Positions 15,888 to 25,080 are shown, counted from the first letter of the stretch. The stretch: DNA of 64,000 nucleotides from Streptomyces lomondensis (GCF_014651035.1 NZ_BMWC01000007.1:1-64000); one strand, 5' to 3'. Numbers and translations are program-made. The notes: generated by a model not told the origin, from the letters alone.

Positions 15888-17297
15888 ATGGCTGCCCGTA
15901 CGAAGACCACCAAGGACCGCCCGTCCTACCGCTGCACGGAGTGCGGCTGGCAGACGGCGAAGTGGCTCGGCCGCTGCCCCGAGTGCCAGGCCTGGGGGAC
16001 GGTCGAGGAGTACGGCACGCCCGCGGTCCGTACGACGACGCCGGGGCGGGTCACCACCTCCGCCCTGCCCATCGGCCAGGTGGACGGCCGCCAGGCCACC
16101 GCCCGCACCACCGGCGTGCCCGAGCTGGACCGCGTGCTCGGCGGCGGGCTGGTCCCCGGCGCGGTGGTGCTGGTCGCGGGCGAACCGGGCGTCGGCAAGT
16201 CGACGCTCCTGCTCGACGTGGCGGCCAAGTCGGCGAGCGACGAGCACCGCACCCTGTACGTCACGGGCGAGGAGTCGGCGAGCCAGGTCCGGCTGCGCGC
16301 CGACCGCATCAAGGCCATCGACGACCACCTGTACCTGGCGGCCGAGACGGACCTGGCGGCGGTGCTGGGCCACTTGGACGCGGTGAAGCCCTCGCTGCTG
16401 GTCCTGGACTCGGTGCAGACGGTCGCCTCCCCCGAGATCGACGGCGCGCCCGGCGGCATGGCCCAGGTGCGCGAGGTGGCCGGGGCGCTGATCCGGGCCT
16501 CCAAGGAGCGCGGCATGTCCACGCTGCTTGTGGGCCATGTCACGAAGGACGGCGCGATCGCGGGCCCACGCCTGCTGGAGCACCTGGTGGACGTCGTCCT
16601 GCACTTCGAGGGCGACCGGCACGCCCGCCTCCGGCTCGTACGAGGCGTCAAGAACCGCTACGGCACCACGGACGAGGTCGGCTGCTTCGAGCTGCACGAC
16701 GAGGGCATCACGGGCCTCGCGGACCCCAGCGGACTTTTCCTGACACGTCGGGCCGAACCGGTCCCGGGCACCTGCCTGACCGTCACCCTGGAGGGCCGCC
16801 GCCCCCTGGTCGCCGAGGTCCAGGCGCTCACGGTCGACTCGCAGATCCCCTCCCCTCGCCGCACCACCTCGGGCCTGGAGACCTCCCGCGTCTCGATGAT
16901 GCTGGCGGTGCTGGAACAGCGCGGGCGGATCAGCGCCTTGGGCAAGAGGGACATCTACTCCGCGACGGTCGGCGGGGTGAAGCTCTCGGAGCCGGCCGCG
17001 GACCTGGCCGTGGCCCTCGCCCTGGCGAGCGCGGCGAGTGACACACCTCTCCCCAAGAACCTCGTCGCGATCGGCGAAGTGGGCCTCGCGGGCGAGGTGA
17101 GACGCGTCACGGGCGTGCAGCGCAGGCTGGCCGAAGCCCACCGCCTGGGCTTCACGCACGCCCTCGTACCGGGCGACCCGGGCAAGGTCCCCCCGGGCAT
17201 GAAGGTCCTGGAAGTCGCGGACATAGGGGACGCCCTGCGGGTCCTTCCCCGCTCCCGTCGCAGAGAGGCCCCACGGGACGAGGAGGGTCGCCGGTAG
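15888..17297 (+). CDS. radA: DNA repair protein RadA
   Basis: 469 residues. RadA is a RecA-like, Lon-related helicase that promotes branch migration in recombinational repair. A C4 zinc finger (C16, C19, C30, C33) is followed by Walker A GEPGVGKST (98-106), the RadA-specific KNRYG motif in the middle, and a C-terminal Lon-protease-like domain (ALALASAASDTPLPKNLVAIGEVGLAGEVRRV). The ATG at 15888 gives the expected N-terminus, with TACGGT at -13 to -8 and no ribosome-binding site, so it is likely leaderless. disA follows 80 bases downstream in the same direction. Confidence 0.97.
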   Translation: MAARTKTTKDRPSYRCTECGWQTAKWLGRCPECQAWGTVEEYGTPAVRTTTPGRVTTSALPIGQVDGRQATARTTGVPELDRVLGGGLVPGAVVLVAGEPGVGKSTLLLDVAAKSASDEHRTLYVTGEESASQVRLRADRIKAIDDHLYLAAETDLAAVLGHLDAVKPSLLVLDSVQTVASPEIDGAPGGMAQVREVAGALIRASKERGMSTLLVGHVTKDGAIAGPRLLEHLVDVVLHFEGDRHARLRLVRGVKNRYGTTDEVGCFELHDEGITGLADPSGLFLTRRAEPVPGTCLTVTLEGRRPLVAEVQALTVDSQIPSPRRTTSGLETSRVSMMLAVLEQRGRISALGKRDIYSATVGGVKLSEPAADLAVALALASAASDTPLPKNLVAIGEVGLAGEVRRVTGVQRRLAEAHRLGFTHALVPGDPGKVPPGMKVLEVADIGDALRVLPRSRRREAPRDEEGRR

Positions 17298-17377
17298 ACT
17301 TTGCCCTGGTCTCGCCCGTCCGTGCGAACCGAGCGCGCGACACGGGGGCGCCCAGAACCTGCGACCGGAGGAGTGCA

Positions 17378-18502
17378 GTGGCAGCCAACGACCGGGCATC
17401 AGCTCCCGGAAAGTCCGGTGGGAGTGCCGGTACCGATGGCCTGATGCGCGCCTCTCTGAGCGCCGTGGCACCCGGAACCGCCCTCCGCGACGGCCTGGAG
17501 CGCGTGCTCCGCGGCAACACCGGCGGGCTCATCGTGCTCGGCTCCGACAAGACGGTCGAGGCGCTGTGCACGGGCGGTTTCGTGCTGGACGTCGAGTTCA
17601 CCGCGACCCGTCTGCGCGAGCTGTGCAAGCTGGACGGCGGCATCGTGCTGTCCTCGGATTTGTCGAAGATCCTGCGCGCGGGCGTGCAGCTGGTCCCGGA
17701 CCCGACGATCCCCACGGAGGAGACGGGCACCCGGCACCGCACCGCGGACCGCGTCAGCAGGCAGGTCGGCTTCCCGGTCGTCTCCGTCTCCCAGTCGATG
17801 CGGCTGATCGCCCTGTACGTCGACGGCCAGCGCCGCGTGCTGGAGGACTCGGCGGCGATCCTGTCCCGCGCCAACCAGGCCCTCGCGACCCTGGAGCGCT
17901 ACAAGCTCCGCCTCGACGAGGTCGCGGGCACGCTGTCGGCGCTGGAGATCGAGGACCTGGTCACCGTCCGGGACGTCTCGGCGGTCGCCCAGCGCCTGGA
18001 GATGGTGCGCCGCATCGCCACGGAGATCGCCGAGTACGTGGTGGAGCTGGGCACGGACGGCCGGCTGCTGGCCCTCCAGCTCGATGAGCTGATCGCCGGC
18101 GTGGAGCCCGAGCGCGAGCTGGTCGTGCGGGACTACGTCCCCGAGCCCACGGCCAAGCGCTCCCGCACGGTCGACGAGGCCCTGGCCGAGCTCGACGCCC
18201 TCACCCACGCCGAGCTGCTCGAACTGCCCACGGTGGCCCGCGCGTTGGGCTACACGGGCTCGCCCGAGACGCTGGACTCGGCGGTGTCCCCGCGCGGCTT
18301 CCGCCTCCTCGCCAAGGTGCCCCGCCTGCCCGGCGCGATCATCGACCGCCTCGTGGAGCACTTCGGCGGGCTGCAGAAGCTGCTCGCCGCGAGCGTCGAC
18401 GACCTCCAGACGGTGGACGGCGTGGGCGAGGCCCGGGCGCGCAGCGTGCGCGAGGGGCTGTCGCGGCTGGCGGAGTCGTCGATTCTGGAGCGGTACGTCT
18501 AG
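17378..18502 (+). CDS. disA: DNA integrity scanning diadenylate cyclase DisA
   Basis: 374 residues; makes cyclic di-AMP from two ATP. The N-terminal DAC domain (about 25-155) has D86-G87-G88 at the place of the usual DGA motif and the RHR motif at 119-121. A helical spine follows and the C-terminal HhH DNA-binding domain (about 300-374) contains LQTVDGVGEARARSVREGL. GTG start, with GGAG a few bases upstream. The pairing with radA is conserved in Gram-positive bacteria, where RadA inhibits DisA. C-di-AMP controls wall hydrolases and ion uptake in Streptomyces. Confidence 0.97.
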   Translation: MAANDRASAPGKSGGSAGTDGLMRASLSAVAPGTALRDGLERVLRGNTGGLIVLGSDKTVEALCTGGFVLDVEFTATRLRELCKLDGGIVLSSDLSKILRAGVQLVPDPTIPTEETGTRHRTADRVSRQVGFPVVSVSQSMRLIALYVDGQRRVLEDSAAILSRANQALATLERYKLRLDEVAGTLSALEIEDLVTVRDVSAVAQRLEMVRRIATEIAEYVVELGTDGRLLALQLDELIAGVEPERELVVRDYVPEPTAKRSRTVDEALAELDALTHAELLELPTVARALGYTGSPETLDSAVSPRGFRLLAKVPRLPGAIIDRLVEHFGGLQKLLAASVDDLQTVDGVGEARARSVREGLSRLAESSILERYV

Positions 18503-18530
18503 GGCCCGAGTCGCAAGAGCTGGAACGACT

Positions 18531-18562
18531 GAGGGCGGTACCCCTTGCCGGGTACCGCCCTC
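18531..18562. terminator. Bidirectional terminator after disA
   Basis: Perfect 13-bp stem GAGGGCGGTACCC (18531-18543) with its complement (18550-18562) and a 6-base loop, between the convergent disA and downstream stop codons. Confidence 0.9.
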
Positions 18563-18589
18563 GGGTGTCTGTAGGGGGGCGCCGGGCCC

Positions 18590-19444
18590 CTAGTCCGCCG
18601 ACAGCACGAACGACGTCTGCACCTTCGCAAAGCCCGGAGCCTTGGCTTCCACCAGGTACGTGCCCGTCCCGGCCGAGCCCGCCGGAGGTGTGGCGCACTC
18701 GGGGGCGCTGGGCTTGCGGTCCCACTTCACGGTGTAGGTGATGCCGCTGCCGGCGGGGACCCGGTAGAGCTGGTGGGCGGCGGCCTTGGGACAGTCCGCG
18801 GAGGACCAGTACGCGTCGTCGCTGCTCGCCGGGGCGACCGTGAACACCGCGTTCTTCGGCCCGAGATCGATCTTGCAGTCGCTGCCGGAGATGTTCCGCG
18901 CGGTCAGCAGGAACGTGGGCGTCTGCTCGGGGTCGTAGGTGTTGTGCCGGCTGCGCAGGCTGAACTTGACCACGCTCGCGGTGCAGTTGGGCAGCGTGGA
19001 GCCGGCCGGCAGGGTGTCGCCGATGCCGACGCCGCCCGCCGTGACGCCGCCCCCGGAGCCACCGGTGCCTCCCGAGCCGCCGGAGCCCGCGGAGCCCGAC
19101 CCGTCGCCGGAGCCCGTGCCGTCCCCGGATCCGTCGCCCGAGCCGTCACCGGACCCGTCCCCGGATCCGGACGACGAGCCGCCGGAGCCCCCGCCGCCCG
19201 ACTCGTCGCGCCCGCCGGGCGCTTGGCTGATGGCCGGGCCCGAGCTCGACGGGCCGGGTGTGATGGAGGGCGCGGGATTCTTGCCGTTGGCGCCGTTGTC
19301 GCGGTCCTTGCCGCCCCCGCCGCCCATGGTCACGATCCAGGTGATCAGCAGCGCCAACAGGGCGACCACGGACACCAGTACGACCCTCCGACGCCAGTAG
19401 ATGGAGGAGGGAAGCGGCCCGACCGGATTGCGCAGAGATCCCAC
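18590..19444 (-). CDS. Membrane-anchored Gly/Ser/Asp-rich protein with an outer beta domain
   Basis: 284 residues. The start chosen is the GTG at 19444. A membrane helix follows a short basic cytoplasmic part (RRRVVLVSVVALLALLITWIVTM), then a disordered linker with tandem GDGSGDGSGDG repeats and GSGGSGGTGGSGG. The last 130 residues form a domain with paired cysteines (LPNCTAS, GSDCKIDL, SADCPK, APECAT), probably two disulfides outside the cell. The architecture is that of an extracytoplasmic sensor or wall-associated protein; I do not recognise a named family. Its N-terminus faces the PAP2 gene across a 175-base divergent promoter region. Confidence 0.75.
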   Translation of the reverse strand: MGSLRNPVGPLPSSIYWRRRVVLVSVVALLALLITWIVTMGGGGGKDRDNGANGKNPAPSITPGPSSSGPAISQAPGGRDESGGGGSGGSSSGSGDGSGDGSGDGSGDGTGSGDGSGSAGSGGSGGTGGSGGGVTAGGVGIGDTLPAGSTLPNCTASVVKFSLRSRHNTYDPEQTPTFLLTARNISGSDCKIDLGPKNAVFTVAPASSDDAYWSSADCPKAAAHQLYRVPAGSGITYTVKWDRKPSAPECATPPAGSAGTGTYLVEAKAPGFAKVQTSFVLSAD

Positions 19445-19619
19445 GGCGCAAACCTTACGAGAGATCGGCGCGTTCGCCTGTCCCACCCGCCGCTCAGGGC
19501 CACAACTTTTCCGGATCATCATCCCGGAAACAACCGCCCCACCCCTGTCTTTCGTCAGGTACGGGACGCGACGATCGCTGGCTGTGACGGAACAGGGCTG
19601 CCGCCTACCGTCCGTGACC

Positions 19620-20264
19620 ATGACCTTCGATGACACCGCGCTCTACCGCGACATCACCGACTTCGCCCATGACTCCCCGATGTGGGTACAGCACGGGGCC
19701 GAGCTATGGACGGAAGCCGGACTGCTCGTCTTCGTCGGCCTGTTCGCCGCCGCCTGGTGGCGGGCCCGCCGGGACAACACCCACGCGTTCGCGATCGCGG
19801 CCCTTGCACCTCTGGCCACGGCCGTGGCGTACGTGTGCAGCGAGATGCTCAAGTCCGCGGTCGCGGAGGAGCGTCCGTGCCGGGCGGTCGCCGGTGCGGC
19901 CGCGTCCCTGGCCGCGTGCCCGCCGCACGGCGACTGGTCCTTCCCGTCCAACCACGCCACGATCGCGGGCGCCGCGACGGTCGCCCTGGCCCTGGTCCGG
20001 CGCACGCTCCTGTGGCTGACGGCCCCGCTCGCCCTGCTCATGGCCTTCTCCCGGGTCTACGTCGGCGTGCACTATCCGCACGACGTCGTCGCGGGGCTGG
20101 CGTTGGGCACGGTCGTCGCGCTGCTCGCCGTACGGCTGGGGACAGGACCGATGACGCGGCTGACCGGGACGATGCGCGGCTCGTCGGCGCCGGTGGTGCG
20201 GTGGGTGACGGGGCCGGGCCGCCCGGCAGGCATACGGTCGTACGAGATGTCCGGGGACCGCTGA
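19620..20264 (+). CDS. PAP2-family membrane phosphatase
   Basis: 214 residues with about five membrane segments. All three phosphatidic-acid-phosphatase motifs are intact: KSAVAEERP, PSNH and SRVYVGVHYPHD. Family members dephosphorylate lipid phosphates, including undecaprenyl pyrophosphate, on the outer face of the membrane. The ATG at 19620 has TACCGT at 19606-19611 and no ribosome-binding site, so it is probably leaderless. It ends 15 bases from the convergent response-regulator gene. The actual lipid substrate is not decidable. Confidence 0.9.
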   Translation: MTFDDTALYRDITDFAHDSPMWVQHGAELWTEAGLLVFVGLFAAAWWRARRDNTHAFAIAALAPLATAVAYVCSEMLKSAVAEERPCRAVAGAAASLAACPPHGDWSFPSNHATIAGAATVALALVRRTLLWLTAPLALLMAFSRVYVGVHYPHDVVAGLALGTVVALLAVRLGTGPMTRLTGTMRGSSAPVVRWVTGPGRPAGIRSYEMSGDR

Positions 20265-20279
20265 GCGGGCCGGCGGCCG

Positions 20280-20936
20280 CTACGGCTCCACCAGCCCGGC
20301 CTCGTACGCCACGATCGCCGCCTGCACGCGGTTGCGTACGCCCAGCCGGTCCAGGACCGCGCTCACATACGCCTTTACCGTGCCCTCGACGAGGTGCAGC
20401 CGGGCGGCGATCTCCGGGTTGGACAGGCCGGCGCCGACCAGGCCGAGCACCTCGCGTTCGCGGGGGCTCAGGGCGGCCACGCGCGCGCGTGCCTGTGCCT
20501 CACGGGTGAGCCGGCCGCCGCCGAGGCCCTCGTCGATGACGTACCGGGCCACCTTGGGCGAGAGGAACGCGGCGCCGGCGGCCACCGCCCGTACGCCCGC
20601 GATGAGTTCGTACGGGTCCCCGGACTTCAGCAGGAACCCGGTGGCGCCGCCGCCGAGGGCGCGGGTCACATAGGCGCCCTCGGAGAAGGTGGTGAGCATC
20701 GCGACGGCCGTGCCGGGCACGGTCCGTACGATCTCCTCCGCCGCCGTGAGGCCGTCCAGGCGCGGCATGCGGATGTCGAGCAGCGCCACGTCCGGGCGGT
20801 GGGCGCGGGCCAGCTCGACCGCCTCGCGCCCGTCGCCCGCCTCGGCGACGACCTCCGTCTCGCCGCTGCTGCCCAGGATGGCGCGCACCCCGGCACGGAC
20901 CATGGCCTCGTCGTCGGCCAGGAGCACACGGATCAC
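20280..20936 (-). CDS. LuxR-type response regulator
   Basis: 218 residues of the NarL/FixJ class. The receiver domain (about 1-120) has the acidic pair DD at 8-9, phospho-acceptor Asp in VALLDIRMP and the conserved Lys in LLKSGDP. The C-terminal LuxR HTH (about 150-210) has LSPREREVLGLVGAGLSNPEIA. The GTG start overlaps the TGA of the kinase gene (20933-20936), so the two are coupled and form one two-component system. Confidence 0.93.
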   Translation of the reverse strand: MIRVLLADDEAMVRAGVRAILGSSGETEVVAEAGDGREAVELARAHRPDVALLDIRMPRLDGLTAAEEIVRTVPGTAVAMLTTFSEGAYVTRALGGGATGFLLKSGDPYELIAGVRAVAAGAAFLSPKVARYVIDEGLGGGRLTREAQARARVAALSPREREVLGLVGAGLSNPEIAARLHLVEGTVKAYVSAVLDRLGVRNRVQAAIVAYEAGLVEP

Positions 20937-22513
20937 TGGGAGAACTCCTCGTATTCTTCGCGGCCTTCGCCGGGCAGACCGATACGCGGGACCACGTCCT
21001 TGGCGACCAGCCGCCCGGCCTCGAAGCACAGTCTGAAGTGGTCGACGGAGACGAAGAGTTCGCCGCTCGCGCGGTAGTAGCGGCAGTCGGCTCCCTCGGG
21101 TGGGGCGGGGGCCCGTTCGTCGGGCGGGTCGTTCACGTCGCGCTCGGGCAGCACGCGCTCGGCCTCGGCCGCCGGGGTGCCCAGGCGCAGTTTCGCGTAC
21201 GCGGCGGGTTCGAGCACCGAGTGTTTCTCCGCGTACGCGTACCAGCCGAAGGTCACGCCGACCAGGACGGCGCCCACGCCGGCCGCGGTGCCGAGGCCGG
21301 CGGCGACCCGGCGGCGGGCGTGCCGGAAGGGGGCGGGGCCCGGGGACCTGACGGTGGGCTGCCGCGCGGGGGCGTCGGGGACGTACGCCGATACCCGGAA
21401 CCCGTCCTCGTGCGGTCCGGCCTCGAACGTGCCGCCGACGGCGGTGACGGCGGCCCGCAGCCCGAGCAGGCCCGTCCCGCCTCCGGAGGGCCGGGGACCG
21501 TCCTGGGTGGCCCGGCCGTTGGTGATGGTGACGGCCGTTCCTCCCGTGGCCCGCCCCGTCACCGCCACCACCACGGGGGCGCCCGGTGCGTGCCGGGCCG
21601 CGTTGGTCAGTGCCTCGCGGACCACGCGGTGCAGCAGCCGCTCGGCGACCCCGCCCGGCTCCGCGGCCGGGCCCTGCCCGGCGGGCTCCCAGCGCACGGG
21701 GAGCCCCGACTCCGCGGCCCGGGCGACGAGTTGCTCCAGGGTCTCGCCCGCCGGGGCCAGCGGCACCGGCTCGTCGTCGTCCTCGCGCAGGACGCCGATG
21801 ATGCGGTGCAGCCGGTCCGTGGCGTCGGCGGCCGCCGCGCGCAGGTCGGCCGCGGCGGCCCGGTGCTCGTCGCCGAGCCCGGGGGCGACCTGGAGGGCGC
21901 CCGCGCGCAGGGCGATGAGGCTCAGCTCGTGGCCGAGGGAGTCGTGCATGTCCTGGGCGATCCTGGCCCGTTCGCGCAGCCGGGCGCGTTCCTCCGCGAG
22001 GCGCTGCTCGTCCTCCAGCCGGGCGGCCCGCAGCCAGCCCTCCTCGGCCAGCTCGCGGCTCTGCCGCCAGTAGCGCCCGCCGAGCCAGGGGAAGACGCAG
22101 CCGAACAGCAGCGTGCCCGTCATGACCAGCCACTCGGGGGCCGGATCGACCCCGACGAGCACGATCCGCGCGGTGCCCGCGCAGCCGACGGCCGCGAAAC
22201 ACAGCACGGCGGGACGCGCCCGGCCCGCCCGCAGCCCGAGCAGTAGCGCGAACAGGCCGAGGGCCGGGCCGTAGGAGACGGTGAACAGGGCCGGGGTGGC
22301 GGCCAGGCTCAGGGTGGCCGCCAGCGCGAAGGCGGCCAGGGGAAGCCGCCGGGACAGGCCGGCCGCCACGGCCAGCACCGCCACACCGGCCGCCTGCTGC
22401 CAGGTCGAACGCGGTTCGTTCAGCCCGATCCGGTCCGCCGTGAGCGCCGGGAGGGAGAGGGCGGCCCAGAGCAGGGCGCCTCGGGCGCTCGAGGCCGGGC
22501 GAGGACGTTCCAT
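20933..22513 (-). CDS. Sensor histidine kinase with extra C-terminal membrane-anchored domain
   Basis: 526 residues of the NarX/DesK-like HisKA_3 type. Several N-terminal membrane helices (about 10-140) precede the H-box RIAQDMHDSLGHELSL. HATPase motifs are REALTNAARH and GTGLLGLRAAV. After the kinase core comes another membrane helix (AAGLGTAAGVGAVLVGVTFGWYAY) and a roughly 90-residue domain, LRLGTPAAEAERVLP to CFEAGRLVAKDVVP, which resembles BamE/BLIP-type folds and would lie outside. An output core followed by an outer domain is unusual. The ATG at 22513 has TAGCGT 7 bases upstream and is probably leaderless. Confidence 0.88.
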   Translation of the reverse strand: MERPRPASSARGALLWAALSLPALTADRIGLNEPRSTWQQAAGVAVLAVAAGLSRRLPLAAFALAATLSLAATPALFTVSYGPALGLFALLLGLRAGRARPAVLCFAAVGCAGTARIVLVGVDPAPEWLVMTGTLLFGCVFPWLGGRYWRQSRELAEEGWLRAARLEDEQRLAEERARLRERARIAQDMHDSLGHELSLIALRAGALQVAPGLGDEHRAAAADLRAAAADATDRLHRIIGVLREDDDEPVPLAPAGETLEQLVARAAESGLPVRWEPAGQGPAAEPGGVAERLLHRVVREALTNAARHAPGAPVVVAVTGRATGGTAVTITNGRATQDGPRPSGGGTGLLGLRAAVTAVGGTFEAGPHEDGFRVSAYVPDAPARQPTVRSPGPAPFRHARRRVAAGLGTAAGVGAVLVGVTFGWYAYAEKHSVLEPAAYAKLRLGTPAAEAERVLPERDVNDPPDERAPAPPEGADCRYYRASGELFVSVDHFRLCFEAGRLVAKDVVPRIGLPGEGREEYEEFSQ

Positions 22514-22634
22514 GCGTGTGACGCTACAAGCGCCGGGCAGGGCGGCACTGCTGTCGATCGTCAGGTACCCGGCGTCCCCATGGGGGTGGCGGTGTGCCCG
22601 GATCGACGGCTCTGCGTGGCACCATCGAGGGGCC

Positions 22635-23570
22635 ATGAATGCTCCCACGAAGCCCTCGCGCACCGCCCCCGCCGACACCGCCTCCGGCCCGCCCCTCGGG
22701 GAGAACCTGCACTCCCCCGTCATCGACTGGTTCGACGAGAACGCCCGCGACCTGCCGTGGCGGCGTCCCGAAGCCGGGGCCTGGGGGGTGATGGTCAGTG
22801 AGTTCATGCTCCAGCAGACCCCGGTGAACCGCGTCCTGCCCGTCTACGAGCAGTGGCTGGCCCGCTGGCCGCGCCCCGCCGACCTGGCCAAGGAGGCGCC
22901 CGGCGAGGCCGTCCGGGCCTGGGGCCGGCTCGGCTACCCGCGCCGCGCGCTCCGGCTGCACGGCGCCGCCGTCGCCATAACGGAGCGGCACGGCGGTGAC
23001 GTACCGGCCGACCACGCCCAGCTGCTGGCGCTGCCCGGCATCGGCGAGTACACGGCCGCCGCCGTCGCCTCCTTCGCCTACGGGCAGCGGCATCCGGTGC
23101 TGGACACCAACGTGCGCCGGGTCTTCGCCCGCGCGGTCACCGGCGTGCAGTACCCGCCGAACGCCACCACCGCCGCCGAGCGCAAGCTGGCCCGCGCGCT
23201 GCTGCCCGAGGACGAGCCGACCGCCGCCCGCTGGGCCGCCGCCTCCATGGAGCTGGGCGCGCTGGTGTGCACGGCGAAGAGCGAGTCGTGCCACCGCTGC
23301 CCGATCGCGGCGCAGTGCGCGTGGCGGCTGGCGGGCAAGCCGGAGCACGACGGGCCGCCGCGCCGCGGCCAGACGTACGCGGGCACCGACCGGCAGGTGC
23401 GCGGACGGCTGCTCGCCGTGCTGCGGGAGGCGCACGGCCCGGTGCCGCAGGCGGCCCTGGACCGGGTGTGGCACGAGCCGGTGCAGCGCGCGCGTGCCCT
23501 GGACGGCCTCGTCGCCGACGGTCTGGTGGAGCCGCTGGCGGGCGGGCTGTACCGGCTGCCGTTGACGTGA
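22635..23570 (+). CDS. mutY: A/G-specific adenine DNA glycosylase
   Basis: 311 residues. Removes adenine mispaired with 8-oxoguanine in base-excision repair. The catalytic Glu is in SEFMLQQTP, the HhH motif is LPGIGEYTAAAV, and the catalytic Asp is in LDTNVRR. The iron-sulfur ligands follow the CX6CX2CX5C pattern in CTAKSESCHRCPIAAQC. The C-terminal MutT-like domain is shortened compared with E. coli MutY, as in other actinobacteria. The ATG at 22635 gives a 25-residue disordered leader before the enzyme core. Confidence 0.95.
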   Translation: MNAPTKPSRTAPADTASGPPLGENLHSPVIDWFDENARDLPWRRPEAGAWGVMVSEFMLQQTPVNRVLPVYEQWLARWPRPADLAKEAPGEAVRAWGRLGYPRRALRLHGAAVAITERHGGDVPADHAQLLALPGIGEYTAAAVASFAYGQRHPVLDTNVRRVFARAVTGVQYPPNATTAAERKLARALLPEDEPTAARWAAASMELGALVCTAKSESCHRCPIAAQCAWRLAGKPEHDGPPRRGQTYAGTDRQVRGRLLAVLREAHGPVPQAALDRVWHEPVQRARALDGLVADGLVEPLAGGLYRLPLT

Positions 23571-23680
<110 letters not shown>

Positions 23681-23739
23681 CCGCGTGACGGCACGCAAAT
23701 CACCCCGTAACCACGCCAACCAGCCCCGCCCTTTACCCG

Positions 23740-23899
23740 CGTCCGACAGCTGTTACACAACCGACGGACAGCCGAGCGCTGGCCGCAGGCTGCTTCGGAC
23801 AGCGCCGTGACAACGCCTCCGTAGCTTCATCTCCGTCATCACGGACAGCGGAACCCGGCAGCAGGACGCGCCGGTATACGGGGATGGAGGCGGTTGCAC
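23740..23899 (+). promoter_or_regulatory. sigE promoter region
   Basis: The best -10 is TAGCTT at 23822-23827. No good -35 lies 16-18 bases upstream, as expected for an activator-dependent promoter. GACAGC recurs at 23745-23750, 23767-23772, 23798-23803 and 23844-23849; the first three are spaced 22 and 31 bases apart, close to whole helical turns. In S. coelicolor sigE is switched on by CseB, so these repeats are candidate CseB sites (inference). Confidence 0.5.
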
Positions 23900-24439
23900 A
23901 TGGCGCAGGGCGAGGTGCTCGAGTTCGAGGAGTACGTGCGCACCCGGCAGGACGCGCTGTTGCGCAGTGCCCGCCGCCTGGTCCCGGACCCGACGGATGC
24001 GCAGGACCTGCTCCAGACGGCGCTGGTCCGGACGTACGGCCGCTGGGAGACCATCGAGGACAAGCGGCTGGCCGACGCCTATCTGCGCCGCGTGATGATC
24101 AACACCCGGACGGAGTGGTGGCGGGCCCGCAAGCTGGAGGAGGTCCCGACCGAGCAGCTCCCGGACGCCTCGGTCGACGACTCCACCGAGCAGCACGCGG
24201 ACCGCGCCCTGCTGATAGACATCCTGAAGGTGCTCGCCCCGAAGCAGCGCAGTGTCGTGGTGCTGCGACACTGGGAGCAGATGTCCACGGAGGAGACGGC
24301 CGCCGCCCTCGGCATGTCGGCCGGAACGGTCAAGAGCACGCTGCACCGGGCGCTCGCCCGGCTCCGCGAGGAGCTGGAGTCCCGCGACCTCGACGCACGC
24401 GCGCTGGAGCGTGAGGAGCGGGAGCGGTGCGCGGCCTGA
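23900..24439 (+). CDS. sigE: ECF sigma factor SigE, cell-envelope stress
   Basis: 179 residues. Directs RNA polymerase to cell-envelope maintenance genes. Region 2 contains DPTDAQDLLQTALVRTYGRW and the region 4 HTH contains STEETAAALGMSAGTVKSTLHRAL. The protein is nearly identical to the S. coelicolor SigE that I remember. The ATG at 23900 is preferred over a TTG two codons earlier, because GGAGG at 23886-23890 is 9 bases from the ATG and only 3 from the TTG. No anti-sigma gene is adjacent; control is by transcription through CseB/CseC. The end overlaps the cseA start by 13 bases. Confidence 0.97.
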   Translation: MAQGEVLEFEEYVRTRQDALLRSARRLVPDPTDAQDLLQTALVRTYGRWETIEDKRLADAYLRRVMINTRTEWWRARKLEEVPTEQLPDASVDDSTEQHADRALLIDILKVLAPKQRSVVVLRHWEQMSTEETAAALGMSAGTVKSTLHRALARLREELESRDLDARALEREERERCAA

Positions 24440-25080
24440 CCGGCGAGGGTTCTGCGCGGACCCCGGGCAGCATCCAGGCGGTGATCACGGCACTGGCCGT
24501 GTTCGCCGCCCTCGCCCTTTTCGCGTCCTCGTGTGCCGCCGGCGGCACCGGCGCCCGGGACGAGGGCCCGGCGCACGCGGACTCGGTGGTGGGCTCCGCC
24601 GCCACACCGTCCGCCGCGCCGTCGAAGACGCCCGACACCGTGAACGCGGTCAAGCTGGTCAAGGACGACCCCGAGGTCGCACCCGCGGTCAAGCGCGAGC
24701 TGAAGCCGTGCGTCGCCGACGCGTACCCCGTCGACGTCTCCTACGGCAACCTGACCGGAGGATCGGCCGACGACGTCGTCGTCAACGTGCTGACCTGCGG
24801 TGACGCGGTGGGTGTCGGCAGTTACGTGTATCGCGAGCAGGACGGCTCGTACAAGAATGTGTTCAAGGCCGAGGAGTCTCCGGTCTACGCGGAGATCGAC
24901 CGCGGCGACCTGGTGGTGACCAAGCAGGTGTACGAGAAGGGCGACCCGGTGTCGAGTCCCTCCGGCGAGAACGTGATCACGTACCGCTGGTCCTCGGGCC
25001 GGTTCACCGAGAAGTACCGCACGCACAACGACTACGGGAAGGTCGTCGGCGACAGCGCGTCGCCGGTGCCCACGAGCTGA
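24427..25080 (+). CDS. cseA: CseA, negative modulator lipoprotein of the SigE system
   Basis: 217 residues. An N-terminal signal peptide ends in LFASSCAAGG, with Cys as the probable lipidated residue; the -3 position is Ala rather than Leu, so the lipobox is weak. The mature part has two further cysteines (PCVADAY, LTCGDA) and no catalytic motif. In S. coelicolor CseA is an outer-face lipoprotein that dampens SigE activity. The GTG start overlaps the end of sigE. A perfect 16-base palindrome, GTGCCGCCGGCGGCAC, lies at 24533-24548 inside the signal-peptide region and could help reduce read-through from sigE. Confidence 0.9.
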   Translation: MRGLTGEGSARTPGSIQAVITALAVFAALALFASSCAAGGTGARDEGPAHADSVVGSAATPSAAPSKTPDTVNAVKLVKDDPEVAPAVKRELKPCVADAYPVDVSYGNLTGGSADDVVVNVLTCGDAVGVGSYVYREQDGSYKNVFKAEESPVYAEIDRGDLVVTKQVYEKGDPVSSPSGENVITYRWSSGRFTEKYRTHNDYGKVVGDSASPVPTS

